A DNA stretch of 64,000 nt from Apricaphanius iberus (lineage: Eukaryota; Chordata; Actinopteri; Cyprinodontiformes; Aphaniidae): assembly GCA_028564705.1 (NCBI GenBank), contig JAPXFQ010000398.1, positions 1-64,000 of the forward strand, given 5' to 3'. Each line of letters starts with the position of its first letter. Position 1 is the first letter of the stretch. Shown here piece by piece: positions 55,976 through 64,000 of the stretch. Both the position numbers and the translations under genes were made by a program. Under the pieces are notes generated by a model. The model did no database searches, was not told the origin of the DNA, and worked only from the letters and a program-made list of their open reading frames with translations.

Positions 55976-56231
55976 GGGGCGACTGTGGCTCAGTGATAGA
56001 GTAGTTGGCTTGCAATCGGAGGGTCGTAGGTTCGATTCCAGCTTCCTCCAGTCACATGTCGATGTGCCCCTGGGCAAGGCACTTAACCCCCAAATTCTAC
56101 ATTGTCCTACCGAGCCATGTTGGGTGTCGGTGTATGAATGCGAGTGTGATTGGGTGAATGCGGCTTCAATGTAAAGCGCTTTGAGTGGTCAGTAAGACTA
56201 GAAAAGCGCTATATAAGTTCAGTCCATTTAC
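55976..56231 (+). mobile_element. tRNA-derived SINE, copy 2
   Basis: Same structure as 32,251-32,506, with an intact B box (GGTTCGATTCC). CATAATG occurs near both sides (55,962-55,968 and 56,232-56,238), a possible but not adjacent target duplication. Confidence 0.85.
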
Positions 56232-59200
56232 CATAATGAGCTTAGAATTTGGTTGCCAGTCCATCGAAGTATATTATAAGATTCTATTTGTTTATTTGTT
56301 TTGAACACTTTGGCCTTCCACATTCTACTGGAAAGTAAATCAAACCTTTATTAGGTTCTTTGCCAGGTGAGGATCAGTTCTGTATGTTTTTAAGCTAATA
56401 TACATTAGTGAGATGAAACAGGAGGTCGTAGACGACAACATTTGTCCATACAAGACTGTGGAGCTCTGAGGTACAGTTATAAAATACTACTTCTATAGTA
56501 ATTGATCTGTTAATGACAGATACTTAAATCACATCCCTCATTAATTTATTTGTTAGCTGATCCTAGATGTGTGGGTTGTATTCCTGCATGGGGAGAAAGT
56601 GGGCCTTGGTCAAGTCCAGTATTTAATAAGATTAATGAACAGGATGACATTTTTATTCCCCTTTCTGAATCAATATTTTTAATACTCATGAGGGCCAATG
56701 GAGATGTGAGATTGTGGAATACGTACCGTGGCTACAGGGTGCATGTTAAATGCCCAATTGCTAATCAATGCAAAGAAATTAGGTATCGATTTCTTATAGT
56801 TTTGTAATAGGTTATCTATTGGTTTGCTCTTTTGGAAAATTCCAATATTTGCCAGATGGAAGTGCTGGTAATATTGCTTTGGGGAGTGTGTGTGTGTGTT
56901 TGAATGCAAAAATGCTATCCTTTCAGTGTGTGTTTGTATGCGAGTGTGTGGGGTCACATTCTTATTAACACAAAGGGCAGAGTGTAAATAAATAAACATG
57001 TTGAGCAGCACATTGATAATGCACAGCTTATTGCGAGAAAGGGCAAGAGCATTGGTTTTATTTTGTCCTAATGCTGACTAGATAGCCCATTTATTAAATA
57101 TCTCAACAATTTTGCAGTATTTTTTATCGTAATATAAATCGTTCTGCAACCCAGACAGTTCAGATCTTGAGTTTGACATTATACATTTACCCGTTTAGTT
57201 TAAACGTTTATGGTTGGTTTATGCAATTACAACACAACTTGGCTCAACTGGGCAATAAAAGCTAAAAACACTGGTCCATAATTCTTATTGGAAACTTCTT
57301 CCAAAAGCTGGGTTGATTGATGTAAAGCTGCTGGCATCTGGATCAAGTAATCTCAGTGTTATTAAGATAATATCTAAGAAGATAATAACTTAACATAATA
57401 ACTATGTATATGGATAGATTAAAATGGATACATTTAAGAAAATTTAATTGAAGGCTATTGTACAAGCCTGCTATTGGATTTTCTCACTTTTACCTTAAAA
57501 AGTCTGACTTCCAAGTACAAATTGACCTGAATATTCAGCATTATTAGTGCTTGTCAAATGTCTAATTAAAATGTGTTTCTATTAATATTTTTGTGTTCTC
57601 TGGTATGAAAGAATGCCGCTTGAATCCTTCTACTCTTCTTTTTCTTAGTGTATTCCAGTTCAGCACGACAAGATTTGGGGGCTTGCTCATTAAGATTAAT
57701 GACATCCAAGTTTCTGTCTGTTAGGGAAAAATAATAATGTTGTATTATTATTTTCTTAGGGTGTATTTTTTTATCACATAGTTTAAATGTACTTTTTAAA
57801 TGTCATTTGGTTTCAACCATATGTTCCCTTGTATACACCCTGTTCTTTTAAGATGCTAATGAAGTTTGACCAAATAAAGAGAGACTGCAGTGGGAGGGCC
57901 CTTTGAGACCAGGTGACAGAGCTGTCTGATCAGGACACAGAGCTGGGAGGCCGTATGAGAAGCTGATAGGAGAACAGACAAACGGTCAACCAGAGTATCT
58001 TCCTGGTCTCCCTCTGCAGAACTTTACTTATTTTATCTCCCACTGCAGAGTTCATTTAACTTCAATTTCTCTCCGACCCTGTGTGTGATTCTTTCTAGGT
58101 TAAACCACAATTTTTTACCCTAACACTGTCCTCATATTGGCAAACTGCAACAAAACTCCTGCACTGTCTCCATTTACTAAAAACAGAAAAGTGTATAAAA
58201 AAGTGTGAAAAAAAATCAGGCCAGTCTTTAGCCTTATATATAGTTTACCATTATACCAGTTTAGGCTGCATTCCCAAGCAAGACCAGATCACATCATAAC
58301 AGGGCCAGTTACCGGCCTCACACCTAGCCTCAGACAAAATCATTCAGGCTCCAGAGTGACACCAGGCGAGCGGTCTTCTGTACACCACACGCCCGCCAAT
58401 CGGACAGAGATTGTGCGGTGGACTCTTCAATACTGAGGTACTCCTTGCTAGTCTCTTTTACTCCATTTACTAATATTCTTAAATAAGGTGGATCATCTTT
58501 TCAGCTTCTCTGTCTTGCTGAAAACATGTAGTCCCAAAGAAAGAAACTGCCATCACCGTCTTTCATAGTCGGGATGATATGTTCAGGGAAGAGGTGTGTA
58601 GATTCCCCAAAAATTATACTCAAGAGTAGCACTACTTTAACATATTTTTTCTCAAAGTTTTTACAAAGTAAAATGAGATTTAGCCGACTGAAGATTTAGC
58701 TGCTGATATTACAACTTGTGGTTTGAGGCTTAGGTTAGGTTTATGGATAGTTAAATAAGCTACATGGATGTAATGTTAAATTTGATGGGACTTTGCATAA
58801 CAACAAGCAAGTTAGATCACCTCACAGAAAGAAGGCAGTCAACAGCGGTTTCTCCTCATTCTGCCTTCTTTCTTTTTCTTCCCTCTCTTTCTTCTTTTAA
58901 TGGTGTTTTGCAATCTTAAGCGTTATTGTTGTCTTGTTAATAATTTGGAAACAATTACATAAGCAATCTAATACTAGAATAATTGTTAATGTTGCTCAAA
59001 TTATCAGTAATAAAATGAGCAAAAACGGGGCACCAGCTTCTTCATTTATGTAAGAAACAATATTATTAAACCAGACTATCAGTCTGAAAGGTGAGTTCTT
59101 TTGCAAGATGTATTAAAACACAGACATTAAAAGGAAGCACAGAGACTAATCTCATGTTTAGGAAATTTACTCAACAAATGCTCACACAATCTCAAAATAA

Positions 59201-59814
59201 ATTCAATCTATTCAAAAATTAACTACTCTACTCATTCTTAATGATGGCTCTATGCTACAGGGTAGGACAAGATTGATGAATATGGAAGCAAAACAAAACA
59301 AGGCATCGTCCCAGGAAAATCCGGCCTCACGCACTTACGTAGTAGGCGTGTGTGGGGCAGGGATAGGAGGTGGGGCTTGGAGAGAGCTGAACGGCTGTTC
59401 TTACCTAGGTGTGAATTTCAGGTGCACATGTGACCCCAGAAACACAAAAGAAGCCGTGTAGTCTGTACTAGTTAGCCTCAGCTACCAGACAATGGCGGGG
59501 GGCTTCGTTGTTCTCTTTATGTTACAAGTATCCAATCTTATGATTCAGTCGCAAATAAAACACAAACAAGACACTGCTTTTGCTTACCAATAAAAGACAA
59601 CAGAGTAACTTTAACACAAACAGCCAGCTCTGGCATAAAACAAACCTTATAATCTAAATAAAAGAAACTGTGCTCCACCCAGATTAAATAAACTTTGAGT
59701 CCTTTACTCTGCGATCGGAAGCTGGGTGCTGAAGGGATATTTTTCTGGATCCAGGGACAATGCTGGTTCTGTAATACCTCAGTGCGGCATTTGATGGTTA
59801 ATCATAAAATACTA
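56232..59814. other. AT-rich intergenic sequence, nothing recognised
   Basis: No exon with good splice sites. A short inverted pair, GACTGCAGTGGGAG (57.88 kb) and CTCCCACTGCAGAG (58.04 kb), is the only structure noticed. Confidence 0.35.
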
Positions 59815-61165
59815 TTGGAATGACTGGAGAGTTGGGTTGGACTCTCTGGTACAATACTTGGCTGATCTGAGTCTTACTTCAAGAACAGGATTTTTTTTGT
59901 GTCAATTGGCAATTTCTCATCAGAACAAACATAAATCACATGTGGGCTCTTTCCTGGGACCTCTTCTGTTTAATATCTACACCAGGGGTGTCCAGCTCCA
60001 GTCTTTAAGGGCCAGTGTACTGCCAGTTTTAGTTTTGTCTTTACTGCAACAGCTGATACTAATTCTGCAACTATCTCCTCAGCATGCCAACATTCTGCAG
60101 AGGCCTGCTAATGAGCCATCATTTGATTCAGGTGCATGAACTGGGGAAAAAAGTAAAACTTGAGGACCAACTTTGGGAATCCTTGATGTACATGCTCCCA
60201 CTAACCCAAATTATAACAGCCAATAAGATTAGTTACCATAACTATGCAGATGACACTCAGCTGCATTAAAATGTCACCAAGTGACTTTGAACCCATCCGG
60301 ACCCTAAAATAATGCATTGAGCAAATCAATAGCTGGATGTCCCATAACTTTCTCCAGCTGAACAGAAACAAAATTGAAGTGATTATCCTTGGACCTAAAG
60401 AGAAACAATCAATGTAACAAAAGGACCTTGAAAAACTCATCTACACATTTATCTTAAGTTTGTTCAATTACTGCAACCCTGTCCTCACAGGTCTACCAAA
60501 AAAGTCAATCAGATAGCTGCTTTTCGCGTCCTCACTAGACACAGGAGAGTAAAGCACATTACCCCAGTTCTAAAATTCTTACACTGTGTCCCTGTAGCTC
60601 AGATAATAGACTTCAAGATACTCCTACTAGTTTATAAATCATTAAATGGCTTAGCTCCAAAATATGTTGAACACCTAGTATCATTATAACGAGCCCTCCA
60701 GACCTCTCAGGTCCTCGAAATTCTAACCTACTAATTATTCCTGGAATGCGAACCAAACATGGAGAAGGAACTTTTAGATCCTATGATCCCCTTATCTGGA
60801 ACAAACTTCCTGACAACTGCAAAGCTGCTCAAACACTGAGCTACTTTAAATCAACACTTAAAACTCATCTGTTTAGAGCTGCCTTTAAATAAATGCTCAT
60901 TACATTTTTTTTGCTTTTCATGTTTTATGCTTAATTACAGTTTTTACTTTCCATGTTTTTACGCTTAATTGCTGTTTTTAATGTTGCAATTTTTATGACT
61001 TTCATGCTTTATGCTTTTCGTGTTTTATTTTTAATTGCTGTTTTTACTTTCAATGCTTTTATGACATCATGGTTTCTTTACCCCCAAATCATGTAAAGTG
61101 CAGTGAATTACCTTTTTGTTCATATCCAAAATGTGCTATACAAATACAATTGTCTTGCCTTATAC
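59815..61165 (+). mobile_element. L2/Maui-type LINE, 5'-truncated
   Basis: The plus strand reads [13 protein letters not shown] (60,230-60,269), the reverse-transcriptase active-site box, and continues in broken frames through LSYFKSTLKTHLFRAAFK near 60,845. The element closes with an L2 tail (TGCTATACAAATACAATTGT then CTTGCC). A MITE is inserted at about 59,990-60,186. Dead copy. Confidence 0.85.
59990..60186. mobile_element. MITE with CAGGGGTGTCCAGCTC end, inside the L2
   Basis: Starts ACCAGGGGTGTCCAGCTCCA and ends CTTTGGGAATCCTTGATGT, interrupting the L2 reverse transcriptase between FNIY and MLPLTQ. This is a well-known teleost hAT-MITE pattern. Confidence 0.7.
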
Positions 61166-61289
61166 AACTTAGAGTGACTGACTGTATTTAAAAAAAAAAG
61201 TTTTTCATGATTTTCAGTGAAGAAGACCTTTGAACGACAGTACTAGTCAGGGACAAGGCAAGGACATTTTATTTTTATAGTACATTGTA

Positions 61290-62330
61290 AATGCATAATG
61301 TTGCCAAAAGTTATTTAGAACCTACAAGCAAGCAAGAGTTCTGGCCCTCACAGCCTCCATTCGTTACCTATATTAACGGCACCTGTTTAAACCCGTTATC
61401 TGTATAAAAGACAGCTGTCCACACCTTTAGTCAGTCCCCAACCTCCACCATGGCCAAGACTAGAGAGCTGTGTGTGGACATCAGGCACAATATTGTACAT
61501 ATGTACAAGACTGGGATTAGCCAATCTACAACATGCAAGGAATTTGATAAGAAAAGATCAATTGTTGGAGCAGTTATTAGAAAATGGAATAAATACACGC
61601 TTACTGACAAACTCGCTTGACCTGGGACTCCATGCAAGATCTCATCTCGCAGGGTCTTGAGAATGTGAGGAAACAGCCCAGAACTACATGGGGGGCGGGA
61701 CTGGTTAATAACCTGAAGAGAGCTGGGACCACAGTAACAAATGTTACTTTTAGTAACACACCATGTTGTCAGGGATTGAAATCCTTCTGAGCTCCAAAGG
61801 TCCCCTGGTTAAGACAGCACATGTTCAAGGCCATCTAAAGTTTGGTACAGACCGTATGGATAATCCAGAGGAGGATTAGAAGAATTTCAAGTGGTCAGAT
61901 GAGACCATAATAGAACTGTATAAATGCCAATTGTTTGGAAGGGGAAGAATGCTGAATTGCATCCCAAATACACTGTGAAGCATGGGAGTGGAAACATTAT
62001 GCTTTGGGGCTGGTTTTCTGCAAAGTGGACAAGACTAATGATTAATATTAGGCCCCAAAGCATCAAAGATCTGCATGGAATAATGGGCCAAAATAGCAGT
62101 TCCAGTGTGTTTGACCTCTGGCATAGTCAACCAAGGTTACGTTACAAATTGTTGATGAATTTTAGTTATTGACCAAATATTTATTTTCTGCTTAAAAAAA
62201 ATCTTTAAACATCATAGAGTTTGATTCCTGGATCTTTTTTAAATTCTGTCTCTTACAGTTGAAAGACATATATACCAATGATGAAAATTACAGACCTCTC
62301 ATCTTCTTATTTGCATAACTTGTACTATCA
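61290..62330 (+). mobile_element. degenerate Tc1/mariner element
   Basis: Starts near TGTTGCCAAAAGTTATTTAG. The plus strand from 61,450 reads MAKTRELCVDIRHNIVHMYK (Tc1 start) and KRSIVGAVIRKWNKY. Later KWSDETI near 61,895 holds the first catalytic aspartate region. The right end has CAGTTGAAAGACA and GATGAAAATTACAGACCTC, the usual Tc1 tail. The stretch with the remaining catalytic residues is deleted, and several stops are present. Confidence 0.8.
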
Positions 62331-62394
62331 GTTCCTGACAAATACTTTTTCTCCCCGCTGCACAACATAAATACCTAAAGTAGAAACTTGGAAA

Positions 62395-62770
62395 ACATTG
62401 GTTCTGAATCTGTATCACAAACCCATCTATTATCAATCTCTACCAGCTATATTTTGCAGGGTTGTAGAGGGGTAGTGCATATCTCCAGTGGTCATTAGAC
62501 AAGAGACAGGGTATACCCTGGGCAGGTTGCCAGTTCATTTTAGGCCAAGAGACACATAGGGCAAATAATCATGCATGCACACACTTATACCTAAGAGTAA
62601 GACCAATTAACTTAAAAGTTGTGTATTTGGATGTTGAAAGGAAGCTGGAGTATCCAGAATAATGCACAGGGAGAACATGCAAACTCCATGCAGAAAGATT
62701 TGGGATTTGAATCCAGGACCTTCTTGGTGCAAGGCAACAATGCTACCAACTGCATAGCCCTGTCACAGTC
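62395..62770 (-). repeat. tRNA-headed teleost retroposon, fullest copy
   Basis: Reading left to right: ATCTCCAGTGGTCATTAG, GGTATACCCTGGGCAGG, ATGCATGCACACAC, then CAGGGAGAACATGCAAACTC and TTTGAATCCAGGACCTTCTT, closing on the head CTACCAACTGCATAGCCCTG. Orientation is reversed relative to the head at 10.08 kb. Confidence 0.55.
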
Positions 62771-64000
62771 AGACAAAGTATAATTTGTCTCATCTCTATC
62801 TCCAAATCATAAGACCTAAATTACATGGCCCGATCTAACATACTGGCTGAAGCACTAGAGACAAGATGAAGCTCTGACAAAATCAATTTCGGAGCTTCCC
62901 TAAATAACTCCTGCATTAAATTGAGTGTAATATCTTTATGGGCTGAATATTGACAGTACCTGATTGTTGGTTCAAAAATATTTCTAAATAAGTAAACTGC
63001 TGTGGAGAATAATTCACAAACACCAAACACTCCAGCAGAGAATGGAAAACAATAAGCCAAGACTGATAATTCATATGCTGCCTCAGATTCACATTAGAAA
63101 CCTGTATAATTTGTCTATAGCTATAATTATCAGTATACTATTATTAATAGTGGTTTGAGTTCAAATGTTTTTCATTGCATTTAATAAATTTAAACACCAA
63201 AAGAATAAATTCACACAATTCTATATTTGAAAGAGTGTAAAATGCAAACTGCTAAATATGCAAATAAAAGTTTTATTACTGCAGCTCCAATTAGCTTTCT
63301 TATGCTTATTGCCATGTAGAATTTTAGGTTGGTGAGGAATATCAATATTTGCCAACCTTATAATGCTCTTCATTTTGCTAATTTGGAAATATAAGTATTT
63401 CTGACTATTTTTTGTGACAAAACAGAACAAACAAAATATTCAACTGTTTTACTAATATAAGGTGTCTTGAAAGTATGGTGGTACTTGGCGAACTTTGTTT
63501 CATGCAAATATAAGTGGTACTTGTTATCAGTCCAGTTCATTTGTATTCAGCCAAACACAAAATTTCATTGGAGTAATAGAATTGTTTTTTGATTCAAGTC
63601 AGATTGCATTAATTTAAATTTAACACTCGATTTCAGCCTTAAAGGTTATATTCAGATTCTATTCTTTCAATAATATTCCAAAACAATCACACTGAAGTGC
63701 AATTGCAAGCACTCAGATTGAGAGGTCTCTTTTTGTTTTTTAAGAAACTGTAAATCTTGCAGAATTTACAAACACGGTCAAGGTTAAAGGCTGTGATTGA
63801 GATGTATAAACCGCCTTACAACATAATAGTGCCATATTTTGAAAACAGGTTTATCTGGTGGCACACTAGGATAGGTGTTAGGGTTTTACACATACAAAAA
63901 TAGTCTTTCCTGCCTTACCCATGAGATAGTATGGCCTACTTATTTGCCAATTTGACAGAACCCATATGACAGGAGGAGTGGAAGCTCCTTTAGTACATTA
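62771..64000. other. AT-rich intergenic sequence
   Basis: One minus-strand stretch (about 62,960-63,067) is open between a TATCAG acceptor and an AATCAG/GTACTG donor, but without homology. Otherwise nothing is recognised. Confidence 0.35.

Noticed and set aside
56550..56807. 85-codon plus-strand frame after SINE copy 2
   Set aside because: No splice sites or homology, and nothing extends it.
57882..58050. Possible hairpin or LTR pair (GACTGCAGTGGGAG and its inverse)
   Set aside because: Arms are only about 13 bp and 140 bp apart, with no target duplication or coding context.
62821..63060. Minus-strand frame reading AYCFPFSAGVFGVCELFS, with an open stretch between splice-like sites
   Set aside because: Looked like a membrane exon, but no partner exon, no recognised family and ordinary AT-rich surroundings.

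Overview
The window is eukaryotic nuclear DNA from a teleost fish. Introns have GT/AG borders, sequence between genes is AT-rich, and the repeats are typical teleost families: L2/Maui and RTE LINEs, Tc1/mariner, hAT, ISL2EU, Ty1/copia and a tRNA-headed SINE. There are no operons, CRISPR arrays or rRNA genes. Most long open frames are repeat coding remnants or by-products of GC-rich repeats.

Two host genes can be read, both on the minus strand. (1) About 0.25-7.6 kb: a signal-peptide protein with a ricin-type beta-trefoil lectin domain. Exons 1-3 join in phase, a probable later exon lies at 254-388, and the 3' end is outside the window. (2) 17,140-36,704: a complete six-exon alpha-arrestin of the ARRDC3-like family. 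It encodes 469 residues: arrestin N and C domains, then a proline-rich tail with four PPxY motifs, the docking sites for NEDD4-type ubiquitin ligases. Its introns hold most of the mobile DNA. A broken partial copy lies at 50.4-50.8 kb.

Layout. 1.7-4.2 kb: hAT-type fragment cut by a GC-rich poly(A) retroelement. 10.7-12.8 kb: L2 LINE (-). 15.2-16.6 kb: Tc1 relic (-). 19.0-26.4 kb (arrestin intron 4): RTE LINE (-) split by two hAT insertions, one of which carries a further hAT and a small inverted-repeat element. 27.2-27.7 kb: an inverted second copy of that small element. 29.6-34.3 kb (intron 2): composite DNA-transposon sequence, a second element holding a SINE, and a 1,577-bp Tc1 with long inverted repeats. 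38.0-42.8 kb: an almost complete ISL2EU transposon with two convergent genes, a SWIM/YqaJ-nuclease/PHD protein (+) and a THAP/DDE transposase (-). 43.6-44.3 kb: hAT remnant. 45.0-49.7 kb: 5'-truncated copia element inside an inverted-repeat element. 52.9-55.8 kb: longer copy of the GC-rich retroelement with a 9-bp target duplication. 56.0 kb: SINE. 59.8-61.2 kb: L2 (+). 61.3-62.3 kb: Tc1 (+). The rest is AT-rich sequence in which I recognise nothing.

The strongest biology is the ISL2EU element (a transposase paired with a recombination-type nuclease), the arrestin gene with extra PPxY motifs, and the beta-trefoil lectin gene, whose family I cannot name.
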